Of a stretch of 64,000 nucleotides of DNA, positions 26,800 through 36,395 are shown one piece after another (the stretch's first letter is position 1; the number at the start of each line of letters is the position of its first letter). The stretch covers positions 186,001-250,000 of the forward strand of contig NZ_WOFU01000004.1 in assembly GCF_016879755.1 (NCBI RefSeq), in the 5' to 3' direction. Below the pieces are notes generated by a model. That model did no database searches. It was given only the letters and a program-made list of their open reading frames with translations, and was not told the origin of the DNA. The stretch is from Bacillus sp. B15-48. Lineage in GTDB: Bacteria; Bacillota; Bacilli; Bacillales; Cytobacillaceae. Position numbers and translations under genes: made by a program.

Positions 26800-27090
26800 T
26801 TACTGATAAAGATATTTTGGTTCATCAGCTTTTTTATCATATTCTACAATTAAATTATGTCCATCAAAATACCATAGATCTTTTTCGTGTACATAATATG
26901 TAATCCCGTCCTTGCTTATTTCTGAAGCTATATCTGCTACAGGTTCTTCATTAGAAATCCCTAACGAAAATCCTTGCTGAACCGGACTTGACCCGCCATA
27001 CCGCGCGAAGAAGCGAATATAACTTCCGTCTTTTAAATTCAGCTCAGTTTGAAACCATTGTGCTGCCTCATCGCTAATCTTTATTTCCAT
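26800..27090 (-). CDS. yneR: HesB-like domain protein (YneR)
   Basis: This 96-residue protein of the HesB/IscA-like fold family reads MEIKISDEAAQWFQTELNL, then YIRFFARYGG and GFSLGISNEEP. The three Cys of true A-type Fe-S carriers are missing, as in YneR proteins generally. The ATG at 27090 follows AAGGGG; the longer frame from 27114 has no site. A second HesB-like gene, with Sec in the equivalent loop (RFSMGIG-U-GG), lies 1.45 kb downstream on the other strand. Confidence 0.82.
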   Translation of the reverse strand: MEIKISDEAAQWFQTELNLKDGSYIRFFARYGGSSPVQQGFSLGISNEEPVADIASEISKDGITYYVHEKDLWYFDGHNLIVEYDKKADEPKYLYQ

Positions 27091-27240
27091 TCTCAAACCC
27101 CTTCCATCTTGCAAGTCATCCTATTATAAAAAGAAATATAAACATTTGTCGAATTATCTGCCGTCACCTGTATTATTATTGCTTAAATTATTTAAATAAA
27201 ACGAATACCTTCAAAACAATTATATTTAGGTGGAGGTCGT

Positions 27241-28398
27241 TCAATTTAGATTTTCTGTCATATGAGCCATAATTTCGTCATACTTTGCTTGAGCATTTAC
27301 TAACCCAAAATCCCCAGCATTTTCAAGGGGGACGAGACGATATTGTCTTTGTCCATAGCTTGAGACGTATGTTGGTTTAAATATAGGAGTGCCCAATTCG
27401 ATTGTTGTCCCAGATGGGCCAATCTGTTTTTTTATTTCAATGGATACAATTCCACCTATATCTTTATAATCCCATTTTTGTCCTGATAGGAAGTTCCCTA
27501 ATGAATAAACGACTAAAGATTTTCGACCGTCCTTATTTTTCAACCATTCCATTGGCTGGAGAACATGCGGGTGATGACCAAAGATGATGTCGACTCCCTC
27601 ATTTACTAGAAAGTGGGCGAGTTCCTTTTGAATCTCATCAGGGTAGCGTTGGTATTCATTGCCCCAATGAATACTCATTACGACAATATCTGCCTCGGCT
27701 GTTGCGCGATGAATTTCTATTTTCATTGCTTCTTTATCAATTAAATTGACAAGATATTCTTTGTTTTCAGGCACAGGAATGCCATTAGTTCCATAAGTGT
27801 AAGATAGATAGGCAACTTTTATCCCGTTATTAGTAAGAACCCTAAGTGTATCCTTGTCTTCAAAGTCTTTAAACGAACCTACATAAGGTAGACCGATTTC
27901 ATTTAGAAAGTTCATTGACAGTTGAATTCCTCTTTCACCTCGATCTAGTGTATGGTTATTTGCGGTTGAAACGATATTGACCCCTGCGTCTAGAAGTGCA
28001 AAACCAACCTCATGTGGACTATTAAAAGAAGGGTAACTAGAAAGTCCAATCTCCTCTCCGGCAAGAATGGTTTCCTGATTCGCTAGCAAAAGGTCAGGTT
28101 CCATCATCATATGCTTAACGTCGGCAAACATGGGCTTAAAATCAAACCCATCTGTTGTTCGAGCAGCTTCGTAAACACGGTCATGGATAAGGATATCACC
28201 TACTGCTCCTAATGTTACTGTTTGCTCATATGTCTTTCCAGTAACTGCATAACTTCTAATCGCATGTGGTTCCTGAATAAGTAGTTTGTCATTTGTTCTC
28301 GCATGACTTTGTTCTTTCTGAAGAAAAATGAACCCAGTTGTTATGAGAAGAATGAAAATCATGCTAAATACAAAAACCCAATGTTTGTTTTTTTTCAT
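27241..28398 (-). CDS. CapA family poly-gamma-glutamate synthesis-type protein
   Basis: This 385-residue protein has an N-terminal membrane anchor (about residues 8-26) and a CapA metallophosphatase-like domain outside the cell. Marks are LGAVGDILIHDRVY, ANQETILAG, STANNHTLDRGERG, SIHWGNEYQRYP and FGHHPHVLQPMEW, the conserved metal-ligand segments of the family. It lies alone; capB and capC are not present, so polyglutamate synthesis is not implied. An envelope phosphoesterase role is the safe reading. Confidence 0.85.
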   Translation of the reverse strand: MKKNKHWVFVFSMIFILLITTGFIFLQKEQSHARTNDKLLIQEPHAIRSYAVTGKTYEQTVTLGAVGDILIHDRVYEAARTTDGFDFKPMFADVKHMMMEPDLLLANQETILAGEEIGLSSYPSFNSPHEVGFALLDAGVNIVSTANNHTLDRGERGIQLSMNFLNEIGLPYVGSFKDFEDKDTLRVLTNNGIKVAYLSYTYGTNGIPVPENKEYLVNLIDKEAMKIEIHRATAEADIVVMSIHWGNEYQRYPDEIQKELAHFLVNEGVDIIFGHHPHVLQPMEWLKNKDGRKSLVVYSLGNFLSGQKWDYKDIGGIVSIEIKKQIGPSGTTIELGTPIFKPTYVSSYGQRQYRLVPLENAGDFGLVNAQAKYDEIMAHMTENLN

Positions 28399-28543
28399 AA
28401 TAGAGTCTCCTATAGCCCTCTTTGAGCATATTTATTTTTAATTGTCTAATGATAATATAATATGAATGTAGGATTTTGTATGAAATTGAAGAAATAATTC
28501 ATAAAATTTTCATGTGTTAAAACGTAAATGGGGTGTTTATACA

Positions 28544-28831
28544 TTGTTTAGTATAACTGAAAGTGCGGCAAAAATGTTGAAATCAATAATTGAAAACGAA
28601 CAAACAGCAAATGAAAAATTATTCATTCGTTTTTCAATGGGAATTGGTTGAGGCGGTCCTAAGCTTCAGCTGTCTCTGGAAGAGCGGCCTATAACAAATG
28701 ATCATCAATATACATTTAGTGGAATTGATATTCTCATCCATGAACGAGATTTAATCTATTTCAATCACACGAAGCTTGATTATGTCAAAGATGTTTTAGG
28801 TTCAGCGAGATTTCAATTATTAAAAGTATAA
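28544..28831 (+). CDS. HesB-like selenoprotein
   Basis: This 95-residue HesB-like protein starts at TTG 28544 (GGGGTG 8 nt upstream) and has an in-frame TGA as codon 36 (28649-28651). The context is IRFSMGIG-TGA-GGPKLQLSLEE, the loop where HesB/IscA proteins have a conserved Cys. The frame resumes with SGIDILIHERDLIYFNHTKLDYV and stays open to TAA at 28829. HesB-like selenoproteins are a known bacterial family, and selA and selD are in the same window. Automated calling would miss it, because each half is too short alone. The role is probably in iron-sulfur or thiol chemistry; the exact function is unknown. Confidence 0.9.
28649..28681 (+). promoter_or_regulatory. Weak SECIS candidate in the HesB-like selenoprotein gene
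   Basis: After the TGA, TTCAG (28665-28669) can pair with CTGGA (28676-28680) around a CTGTCT loop about 19 nt downstream. Pairing includes one G-U, and the loop G is third, not first or second. It is much less convincing than the Rdx hairpin. Confidence 0.3.
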
Positions 28832-28834
28832 AAT

Positions 28835-28861
28835 AAAGAGAGAGACCAATTCTCTCTCTTT
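28835..28861. terminator. Bidirectional terminator between the HesB selenoprotein gene and plsY
   Basis: AAAGAGAGAGA pairs with TCTCTCTCTTT around ACCAA. It lies between convergent genes and overlaps the end of plsY by a base. Confidence 0.8.
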
Positions 28862-29460
28862 CATTGAATTCTTTTTTTAAATAAGTTCACCTTTGGTTCT
28901 GTTTTTAATCGGATTCTTTGTATATTTGCTCGATGTCTATAAATAACGAAAATCGCTAATAGAGCGACAACGAGGATTAATATTGGGTCTTTTGTGTAAG
29001 ATGCATACAGGAATGTTGCAACGGCTGTTAAAATTGAAGAAAGCGAAACATATTTTGTCACCAATAAACTAATTAAGAAAAAGATAAGCATAAACAAAAA
29101 TAAATAGGGTGCATACGCTAGTAAAATTCCACCAGATGTTGCCACTGCTTTTCCGCCGCGAAACCCTGCAAAAATCGGAAACATATGACCTACAACAGCA
29201 AATAAGCCTACAAAAAGCATATGTAGATCTGAATTAAAAAGAAGAGGTAAACTAGCTGCTAATGTCCCTTTTAGGATATCAGCTAAGGTGACAGCTACTC
29301 CTGCTTTTACACCAAGTGTACGGAAGCTGTTTGTTCCTCCGAGATTCCCACTTCCGTGTTCACGAATGTCGATTTTGTAAAACAGCTTGCCTACAATGAG
29401 GCCTGACGGAATGGATCCAAGTAAGTAAGCTAATAATAATATTAGTGCGTTTATTGCCAT
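28861..29460 (-). CDS. plsY: Glycerol-3-phosphate acyltransferase PlsY
   Basis: This 199-residue integral membrane enzyme acylates glycerol 3-phosphate with acyl-phosphate, the first step of phospholipid synthesis. The three conserved loops are present: [28 protein letters not shown] and [15 protein letters not shown]. The ATG at 29460 follows AAAGGGGAAA; the longer frame from 29505 has none. In B. subtilis this gene (yneS) sits between yneR and yneT, as here apart from two inserted genes. Confidence 0.93.
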   Translation of the reverse strand: MAINALILLLAYLLGSIPSGLIVGKLFYKIDIREHGSGNLGGTNSFRTLGVKAGVAVTLADILKGTLAASLPLLFNSDLHMLFVGLFAVVGHMFPIFAGFRGGKAVATSGGILLAYAPYLFLFMLIFFLISLLVTKYVSLSSILTAVATFLYASYTKDPILILVVALLAIFVIYRHRANIQRIRLKTEPKVNLFKKRIQ

Positions 29461-29640
29461 AAATATTTCCCCTTTAGCGTGTGAATAATATTGATATTGT
29501 ACCACGTTCTTACAAAAAATTTTCTATTTTCTTAAAAGATATAAGGTGAAGTCGATAAAAATATGCACTTCGCTATATTTCTTTTTATTTCTAAGTTAAT
29601 ATTATAGGGGAGAATGAAAATAAAGGGAGTGTTGAAGCAG

Positions 29641-30054
29641 ATGGGGATTGAAAATCCAAGTAGAGAAGAAATTGGAGAAATCTTGAAAAAATCAAAAAAA
29701 ATCGCTGTCATCGGTTTAAGTGACAATCCTGAGCGAACTTCGTATATGGTATCAAAGGCGATGCAGGACGCTGGTTATGAAATTATTCCTGTCAACCCAA
29801 AGGCGGATGAAATCCTTGGTGTAAAGGCAGTCTCTTCTTTGAAAGAAATAGAAGGACATGTTGACATTGTTAATATTTTCCGGCGATCTGAATTCCTCCC
29901 AGAAATTGCAAAGGAGTTTGCTGAAATCAATGCCGATGTTTTTTGGGCGCAGCTTGGTGTTGAAAATGAAGAAGCTTATCATTTTTTAAAGGACAAAGGA
30001 TATACTGTAATTATGGATCGTTGTATCAAAGTGGAACATGCGATGACAAAATGA
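29641..30054 (+). CDS. yneT: CoA-binding domain protein (YneT)
   Basis: This 137-residue Rossmann-type CoA-binding protein has KKIAVIGLSDNPERTSYMVS at the start, the GYEIIPVNPKADEILG loop, VDIVNIFRRSEFLP and VIMDRCIKVEH at the end. All fit B. subtilis YneT. I choose the ATG at 29641 by homology; the ATG at 29614 is only 1-2 nt from its AGGGGAG. Function beyond CoA binding is unknown. The gene is divergent from plsY. Confidence 0.87.
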   Translation: MGIENPSREEIGEILKKSKKIAVIGLSDNPERTSYMVSKAMQDAGYEIIPVNPKADEILGVKAVSSLKEIEGHVDIVNIFRRSEFLPEIAKEFAEINADVFWAQLGVENEEAYHFLKDKGYTVIMDRCIKVEHAMTK

Positions 30055-30070
30055 GAATAAACTACATAAC

Positions 30071-30097
30071 GCGGGACCATAATGGTTCCGCTTTTTC
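30071..30097 (+). terminator. Terminator of yneT
   Basis: GCGGGACCA (30071-30079) pairs with TGGTTCCGC (30083-30091, one G-U) and is followed by TTTTT. Confidence 0.8.
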
Positions 30098-30194
30098 CAT
30101 GATAAAGAAGAGTTTCCTTTATAAGCAACAAATGAATTTAGCTATACTAAACATAAGAACAACGAACATAGTGACTTGTTAAGGAGTGAATTTA

Positions 30195-32522
30195 ATGAGT
30201 GAGCAAGAACGAAGGACACTTCAAGAAGAACAAGATAGGGTCGATTGGGTAACAACCGAAATAACAAAAAAGTTTTCACGTTTGCAAACTCATGTAGGTA
30301 AAATTGAGTCTGAAGCGCTACATATTAGGAAAACATTTTGGGAGGATGTAACGGTTAATTTCGATGAACCTGATGATGTTGGTGAAACATATACAAGCAT
30401 TAAGCAACAAGCTGAGCTCCTATCTGAGCGAGAACGAAGTCATACACAAATGGATAAACAGATAAAAACCTTAATGAGATTAAAAAATTCTCCTTACTTC
30501 GGGCGCATTGATTTTACAGAAACAGGCGAAAAGCTAAGTGAGTCTATTTACATCGGAATTGCTTCGTTAATGGATGAAAAAGATGAAGATTTTTTAATTT
30601 ATGATTGGCGAGCGCCTATTTCAAGTCTTTATTATGATTATCCACCGGGGCCAGCAGAGTATGAAACGAGCTTAGAAAAAGTAACCGGAGTGATGGATTT
30701 AAAAAGGCAATTTGTGATCAAAGATGCAAAAATTAAGGCGATGTTTGATAGTGGCGTCACGATTGGGGATGAAATGCTTCGAGAAGTGCTTGGAAATAAC
30801 GCTGATACCCAAATGAAGAGCATTGTTGCCACGATACAAAAAGAGCAAAATCAAATTATTCGTAATGAACAGAGCAAACTCCTCATCGTCAAGGGAGTGG
30901 CTGGGAGTGGAAAAACTTCAGCGGCGATGCAACGAATTGCTTATTTATTGTATCGATATCGTAATATTATAAAATCAGAAAATATTATGCTTTTTTCGCC
31001 AAATCCAATGTTCAATAGTTATGTTGCTACTGTTTTGCCTGAACTGGGAGAAGAAAACATGCAGCAGGCGACTTTTCAAGAATATTTGCTATCACGTATT
31101 GGGAAAAAGTTTAAACTAGAGGATATTTTTGACCAAATGGAGTATTTGCTGGCTAACAGTGATGATCGTAATTATGCTACCCGAATTGAAAGTCTTCGAT
31201 TTAAATCAAGCGTCCAATTTAAAAAAGTAATCGATACATATGTTAAGCAATTATCTGAGCGTGGGTTGGTTTTTTCAAACATTACCTTCCGGAACAAAAT
31301 TTTGTTTACAAAAGAACGACTTTATCATTATTTTTATTCCCTTGACTCAACTCTCTCGATTCCTAATCGCATTCAAATGATGAAGGAGATGTTAATAAAA
31401 GAGTTAAAAAGAATAGCAAAACAAGAGCAAAAGGAAGATTGGGTTGAAGAAGAAATCCAATATTTAGAGAAAGATGAGTTTCTTGATGCTTATAAACTTT
31501 TACAAGAAAAAAAGGCATTTAATGAAGATTCGTTCGATGATTACGAACGAGAAAAAAAAGTATTGTCGAGAATGCTCGTCTCTAAACGTTTAAAGCCCGT
31601 GTTTAATCGGGTGAAAAGACTAGATTTTATAAATAAGAAAGTAATTTATGAAAACCTGTTTAGTCATGAGTATCCTGATGGTTTTCTACCGCCTTCTTGG
31701 GAGGAAATTGCTGTTCTAACAAAACAAGAACTAAATTTAAAGCGTTTTTTATACGAAGATGCGACTCCATTTCTTTATTTACAAGATTTAATTGAGGGAA
31801 GGAAATCGAATACGAGCATTCGTCATGTCTTTATTGATGAGGCTCAAGATTATACGCCATTTCAATTTGCTTTTATCCGTAAACTGTTCCCGTATAGTAA
31901 AATAACGTTGCTTGGAGATATGAATCAAGCCATTTACTCAGGTCCTACTGGGGCTGATACGGTCCTAGCTGAGGATGCACTAGGGATTGAGGAAAAAGAA
32001 GTGATTGTTTTATCTAGAACCTATCGCTCAACTCGACAAATCGTTGAATTTACCCGCGAGCTCATCGATGATGGACATTTGATTGAACCTTTTAATAGGA
32101 ATGGGGACTTGCCAACACTTTTCATTTATGAAGATGAAGAACGAATCCTCAATCTTATTGCTGAAAAGGTAAATAAAATCAAGGAAAAAGGCCATAAGAC
32201 GATTGCGATTATTTGCCGTACGGATGCAGAGAGCCGCTATATATTTGATTCAGTCGGTCAAAAAATAGATGCAAGGTTAATCGAGAAGGGGACGATTTCA
32301 TATGAAAAAGGAATTAGCATTCTTCCCGCGTATTTAGCCAAAGGAATTGAGTTTGATGCTGTCATTATTTTTAATGCGTCCTGTTATCGTGAAAAAAGTG
32401 AGCAAAAATTATTTTATACAGCATGTACGCGGGCGATGCATGAGTTATATTTGTATTCCCAGAGCGAACCACCTTTGCTTAAAGGCATTGGAGAAAGTAC
32501 CTATCAACGAGAGTACATTTAA
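30195..32522 (+). CDS. helD: RNA polymerase recycling motor ATPase HelD
   Basis: This 775-residue UvrD/Rep-related superfamily 1 ATPase binds RNA polymerase and clears stalled or inactive complexes. The N-terminal coiled coil that enters the polymerase secondary channel is visible (about 1-90). Walker A GVAGSGKTSAA starts at residue 234 (K240); motif II IRHVFIDEAQDYTPFQ, motif III LGDMNQAIYSG, and LSRTYRSTRQI, AYLAKGIEFDAVI and YTACTRAMHEL follow. The match to B. subtilis HelD runs the full length. The ATG at 30195 follows AAGGAGTG. The gene is not part of the yne order in B. subtilis, so it was inserted or rearranged here. Confidence 0.93.
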   Translation: MSEQERRTLQEEQDRVDWVTTEITKKFSRLQTHVGKIESEALHIRKTFWEDVTVNFDEPDDVGETYTSIKQQAELLSERERSHTQMDKQIKTLMRLKNSPYFGRIDFTETGEKLSESIYIGIASLMDEKDEDFLIYDWRAPISSLYYDYPPGPAEYETSLEKVTGVMDLKRQFVIKDAKIKAMFDSGVTIGDEMLREVLGNNADTQMKSIVATIQKEQNQIIRNEQSKLLIVKGVAGSGKTSAAMQRIAYLLYRYRNIIKSENIMLFSPNPMFNSYVATVLPELGEENMQQATFQEYLLSRIGKKFKLEDIFDQMEYLLANSDDRNYATRIESLRFKSSVQFKKVIDTYVKQLSERGLVFSNITFRNKILFTKERLYHYFYSLDSTLSIPNRIQMMKEMLIKELKRIAKQEQKEDWVEEEIQYLEKDEFLDAYKLLQEKKAFNEDSFDDYEREKKVLSRMLVSKRLKPVFNRVKRLDFINKKVIYENLFSHEYPDGFLPPSWEEIAVLTKQELNLKRFLYEDATPFLYLQDLIEGRKSNTSIRHVFIDEAQDYTPFQFAFIRKLFPYSKITLLGDMNQAIYSGPTGADTVLAEDALGIEEKEVIVLSRTYRSTRQIVEFTRELIDDGHLIEPFNRNGDLPTLFIYEDEERILNLIAEKVNKIKEKGHKTIAIICRTDAESRYIFDSVGQKIDARLIEKGTISYEKGISILPAYLAKGIEFDAVIIFNASCYREKSEQKLFYTACTRAMHELYLYSQSEPPLLKGIGESTYQREYI

Positions 32523-32530
32523 TACTATGC

Positions 32531-32575
32531 TATGCTGAAAGGGAAGGCCTATGTTGCGCCTTCCTTTTCAGCATC
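32531..32575. terminator. Strong bidirectional terminator after helD
   Basis: ATGCTGAAAGGGAAGGC pairs with GCCTTCCTTTTCAGCAT around a loop of about 9 nt (with small mismatches). It stands between convergent helD and the protease gene. Confidence 0.8.
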
Positions 32576-32615
32576 TTTAATATTGAATCCCTTCAACCTG
32601 TGAAGGGGATAAAGG

Positions 32616-34037
32616 CTAGCGATGAACATTTAGTCTTTGTTGAATTTTTTCCCTGTTTGTTTGCTTTTTTACTGAAGCTTTTTTTAAGGCTTCGTTCACA
32701 TCAATCATACCATAGCCAAATTGGTCATCTCTTCCTCTTTTACCTAAATCGATCGCAGATGTTTGAATGATCTTCATAATCTCTTTATTCGTTAAATCGC
32801 GATTTGTTGACTTAATTAACCCAGCTAATCCAGCAACATGTGGAGCTGCCATCGAAGTTCCCGAAAGAGCAGCATATTGTTCATTAAAATAAGTACTTGG
32901 GATGTACTCTCCAGGAGCAGAAATATTAATGTAATTTCCGTAATTTGAGAACTCCGCAAGGCTACCGTCGATACTTACTGCGGAAACACTAAGGACTTCT
33001 GGATAGGCAGCCGGATAAGAAGGCTGTTTTGTTGCATCATTACCAGCAGCTGCAATAATGACGACATTATGATTATAAGCATATTGGATTGCTTTTTCTA
33101 ACACATTGGATTCTTTATAATTTCCAAGGCTTAAGTTAAGAACATCTGCCCCATGATCCACTGCCCATATAATACCTTTTGCAATATCAAAGGTCGTCCC
33201 AAATCCTTCTGTTCCCATCGCTTTAATTGGCATAATTTTACTAAACCAAGTTAAACCAGCTGTTCCTTCACGGTTATTTGTTTCCGATGCAATAATCCCT
33301 GCTACATGGGTCCCGTGTCCGTTATCATCGTCAGGAAATGAATTATCGCCTAAAACATTGTAACCTTCCACAAGTCTATTTACTAAATCAGGATGATCCA
33401 AATCAACGCCAGTATCAATGACAGCAATTGTGACATCCTCACTACCTCTTGAAATATTCCACCCATGCTCTGTTCCAATTATCGGTAAATTCCATTGATA
33501 ATCTTCCATGTACAGCTGATCATTAGGTAAGGTAAATTGATGTTGCTCGGGAATCTCATTCTGCATAAGAATATATTGAGGCTCAGCAAACTCAACAATT
33601 TCTTTTGAATGGAAATATTCTATTAACTCTGGTGTTTCTAAATTCTTTGAGCGAAAAACGTAAAGCAGTCCGTCATTTTTGACGACCCACCCATTAATTC
33701 TTTTTGCCATTTGATCCAACTGTTCCGCTTCTGGCTCGTCCTTAAACTGAACGGTTACTTCGTGATCTAGATAGTGGCTCGTATCTTGTTTATTATGATG
33801 AAAATGGGTAATTTCTTGTTGGTAATCAAGTTGCTGTTTAATTTCTTTGCCACGTTTGATATTATTAATTTCCATTATTTGCGGATGAGTCTTTTTATTG
33901 GTATTAAGGATGATTGGCTCGTTTTCATGTGTTTGAATTCTATTTTGTACTGTTTCTGGTTGAAACAATGTGTTTATTGAAATAATTAGTAAAACAGCTA
34001 ATACAGCTGTAAGTAAAATGACCTTGGATGTTCGCAA
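32616..34037 (-). CDS. Subtilisin-like (S8) serine protease
   Basis: This 473-residue secreted or membrane-anchored protease has a hydrophobic N-terminal segment, an I9-type propeptide (VTVQFKDEPEAEQLDQMAKR...GLLYVFRSKN) and a subtilase domain. The catalytic triad is D208 (AVIDTGVDLDHPDL), H241 (NGHGTHVAG) and S395 (GTSMAAPHVAG), and the oxyanion Asn is in AAAGND. I prefer TTG at 34037, because the GTG at 34046 is only 1 nt from AGGAGG. It is divergent from parE and shares a 370-bp region with it that holds a LexA-like box. The substrate is unknown. Confidence 0.88.
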   Translation of the reverse strand: MRTSKVILLTAVLAVLLIISINTLFQPETVQNRIQTHENEPIILNTNKKTHPQIMEINNIKRGKEIKQQLDYQQEITHFHHNKQDTSHYLDHEVTVQFKDEPEAEQLDQMAKRINGWVVKNDGLLYVFRSKNLETPELIEYFHSKEIVEFAEPQYILMQNEIPEQHQFTLPNDQLYMEDYQWNLPIIGTEHGWNISRGSEDVTIAVIDTGVDLDHPDLVNRLVEGYNVLGDNSFPDDDNGHGTHVAGIIASETNNREGTAGLTWFSKIMPIKAMGTEGFGTTFDIAKGIIWAVDHGADVLNLSLGNYKESNVLEKAIQYAYNHNVVIIAAAGNDATKQPSYPAAYPEVLSVSAVSIDGSLAEFSNYGNYINISAPGEYIPSTYFNEQYAALSGTSMAAPHVAGLAGLIKSTNRDLTNKEIMKIIQTSAIDLGKRGRDDQFGYGMIDVNEALKKASVKKQTNREKIQQRLNVHR

Positions 34038-34287
34038 AAAAGCCACACCTCCTAATTCATTGCGATAATTTGCATCATTGATATACGATTAGCTTGTGCT
34101 TGTAAATTAAAAATAAAGGCGGGAATCATTGAATATTTTGTAAAACATTTCAAAAAAATAAAGTGTCTCCAAAAATGTGGAAAATATGAGTGGTTATTGC
34201 GGTAAATAAGAATTCAATTTGCTAAATCGTGAGAAAGAGCTAAAATAAAGCTTAGGAGTAAAAAAAATTGTGATAAACTAAAAACAA

Positions 34288-34301
34288 AGAACAAATGTTT
34301 G
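34288..34301. promoter_or_regulatory. Candidate LexA (DinR) box
   Basis: AGAACAAATGTTTG matches the Bacillus LexA consensus CGAACRNRYGTTYC at 12 of 14 positions; only the outer bases differ. It lies 115 nt before parE and 250 nt before the divergent protease. parE-parC has been reported among LexA-regulated genes in B. subtilis as I recall it, which makes the site plausible. Confidence 0.45.
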
Positions 34302-34361
34302 TAAGGTCTTTTTTTATTTTTGAAGGATTAATCAAACTACAGACCGAATATTATGTTGAAA

Positions 34362-34386
34362 CATTGACAAGAAACAGATGTCAATG
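34362..34386. promoter_or_regulatory. Perfect inverted repeat before parE
   Basis: CATTGACA (34362-34369) and TGTCAATG (34379-34386) form 8-bp arms around 9 nt, 29 nt before the parE start. The left arm contains a consensus -35 TTGACA, but no good -10 follows at the right distance. It could be an operator or an mRNA hairpin near the ribosome binding site. Confidence 0.4.
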
Positions 34387-34415
34387 CGCGTTGCAGTTAT
34401 GAAAGGGGTATTTTA

Positions 34416-36395
34416 GTGGCTAGAAACCAACAAGCATTTCAATACAACGATGATGCCATACAGGTACTAGAAGGGCTTGAAGCGGTCCGTAAACGTCCTG
34501 GTATGTATATTGGCAGTACGGATAGCAGAGGGCTTCATCATCTAGTCTATGAGATCGTTGACAATTCCGTTGACGAGGTTCTCGCAGGTTATGGTGATCA
34601 GATTATTGTTAAAATCCACAAGGATAACTCCATCTCTGTTCAGGATAAAGGGCGCGGAATGCCAACAGGAATGCATAAGCTTGGAAAACCTACTCCAGAA
34701 GTTATTCTTACCATTCTTCATGCCGGAGGGAAATTTGGGCAAGGTGGGTATAAAACAAGTGGGGGCCTCCATGGAGTAGGAGCATCTGTTGTTAATGCGC
34801 TCTCAGAAAAATTAGTTGTCACGATTAAGAGAGATGGCTTTGTTTACGAACAAAAATTCGAAAACGGAGGAAAGCCAGTTACGACTCTAGAAAAAATCGG
34901 GAAAACGAATCAATCCGGGACAACCATCCACTTTAAACCAGATCGTGAAATTTTTTCCACAACTACCTTTAATTACGAGACTTTATGCGAAAGGCTGCGC
35001 GAGTCTGCATTTTTGCTTAAAGGATTAAAAATTGAAATTATTGATGAACGCCAAGATATCAGAGATGTTTTTCATTATGATACGGGTATTGAGGCTTTCG
35101 TTGAATATTTAAATGAGGAAAAAGATGAACTCCATCCAGTTGTTAGTTTTGAAGGTGAAAATTCGAAAATTGAAGTTGAATTTGCTTTCCAATTTAACGA
35201 TGGCTATTCAGAGAACATTTTAAGTTTTGTAAATAGTGTTCGTACGAAAGATGGAGGTACTCATGAGATTGGAGCGAAAACAGCGCTGACTAGAGCTTTT
35301 AATGAATATGCTCGGAAGGCTGGCATATTAAAAGAAAAAGACAAAAATCTTGAGGGAGCAGATATTCGCGAAGGGTTATCAGCGATTATTTCTATCAGAA
35401 TCCCTGAAGATATGCTTCAGTTTGAAGGACAGACAAAAGGAAAGTTAGGAACAAGTGAAGCTCGTTCAGCAGTAGACTCAGTCGTCTCGGAAAATCTTGC
35501 TTATTTTTTAGAAGAAAATCCGGAAACGGGCTCTCTATTAACTAAGAAGTCGGTCAAAGCTTTTCAGGCGAGAGAAGCAGCCCGAAAAGCAAGGGAAGAT
35601 GCACGGAGCGGAAAGAAACGAAAAAGATCTGAAACTGTTCTTTCCGGGAAACTAACTCCTGCACAAAGTAAAAATCCAAAACGAAATGAACTTTATCTGG
35701 TAGAAGGAGATTCTGCTGGAGGATCAGCAAAACAGGGACGTGACAGACGGTTTCAAGCCGTTCTTCCTTTGCGTGGAAAAGTCATTAATACCGAAAAGGC
35801 TAAACTTCAAGATATCTTTAAAAACGAAGAAATTAATACGATCATTTACACAATTGGTGCTGGAGTCGGCGCCGATTTTATAGTCGAAGATGTAAACTAT
35901 GACAAAGTTGTAATTATGACTGATGCTGATACGGACGGGGCCCATATCCAAGTATTGCTTCTTACGTTTTTCTATCGCTATATGAGACCGCTTATTGAAG
36001 CAGGAAAAGTATTTATCGCTCTACCGCCACTTTATAAGGTCAGCAAAGGGAGTGGAAAGAAAGAAGTCCTTGAATATGCCTGGAGTGATGACGAACTACA
36101 AGGGGCGATTAATAAAATTGGCAGAGGATACATCATTCAGCGATACAAAGGGTTAGGTGAGATGAATGCTGATCAACTATGGGATACTACAATGAATCCT
36201 GAGACTAGAACTTTGATTCGCGTAAAAATTGATGACGCTGTCCGTGCAGAACGTCGAGTAACAACCCTAATGGGAGATAAAGTCGAACCTCGACGGAAAT
36301 GGATTGAAGCGAATGTAGCCTTTACATTGGATGAAGGCGACAATATTTTAGAAAATGAAAATATCATTGTTGCAGAGGAGGTTAGTGAAGAATGA
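34416..36395 (+). CDS. parE: DNA topoisomerase IV subunit B
   Basis: This 659-residue ATPase subunit of topoisomerase IV decatenates sister chromosomes. The GHKL ATP-binding site is clear (EIVDNSVDEVLAG, DKGRGMP, GGLHGVGASVVNALS), as is the TOPRIM metal site (LVEGDSAGGSA, MTDADTDGAHI). Length and text (AFQARE, KNPKRNEL) separate it from GyrB. The GTG start has AAAGGGG upstream. The last 4 nt overlap the parC ATG (ATGA), so the subunits are translated in step. Confidence 0.96.
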   Translation: MARNQQAFQYNDDAIQVLEGLEAVRKRPGMYIGSTDSRGLHHLVYEIVDNSVDEVLAGYGDQIIVKIHKDNSISVQDKGRGMPTGMHKLGKPTPEVILTILHAGGKFGQGGYKTSGGLHGVGASVVNALSEKLVVTIKRDGFVYEQKFENGGKPVTTLEKIGKTNQSGTTIHFKPDREIFSTTTFNYETLCERLRESAFLLKGLKIEIIDERQDIRDVFHYDTGIEAFVEYLNEEKDELHPVVSFEGENSKIEVEFAFQFNDGYSENILSFVNSVRTKDGGTHEIGAKTALTRAFNEYARKAGILKEKDKNLEGADIREGLSAIISIRIPEDMLQFEGQTKGKLGTSEARSAVDSVVSENLAYFLEENPETGSLLTKKSVKAFQAREAARKAREDARSGKKRKRSETVLSGKLTPAQSKNPKRNELYLVEGDSAGGSAKQGRDRRFQAVLPLRGKVINTEKAKLQDIFKNEEINTIIYTIGAGVGADFIVEDVNYDKVVIMTDADTDGAHIQVLLLTFFYRYMRPLIEAGKVFIALPPLYKVSKGSGKKEVLEYAWSDDELQGAINKIGRGYIIQRYKGLGEMNADQLWDTTMNPETRTLIRVKIDDAVRAERRVTTLMGDKVEPRRKWIEANVAFTLDEGDNILENENIIVAEEVSEE

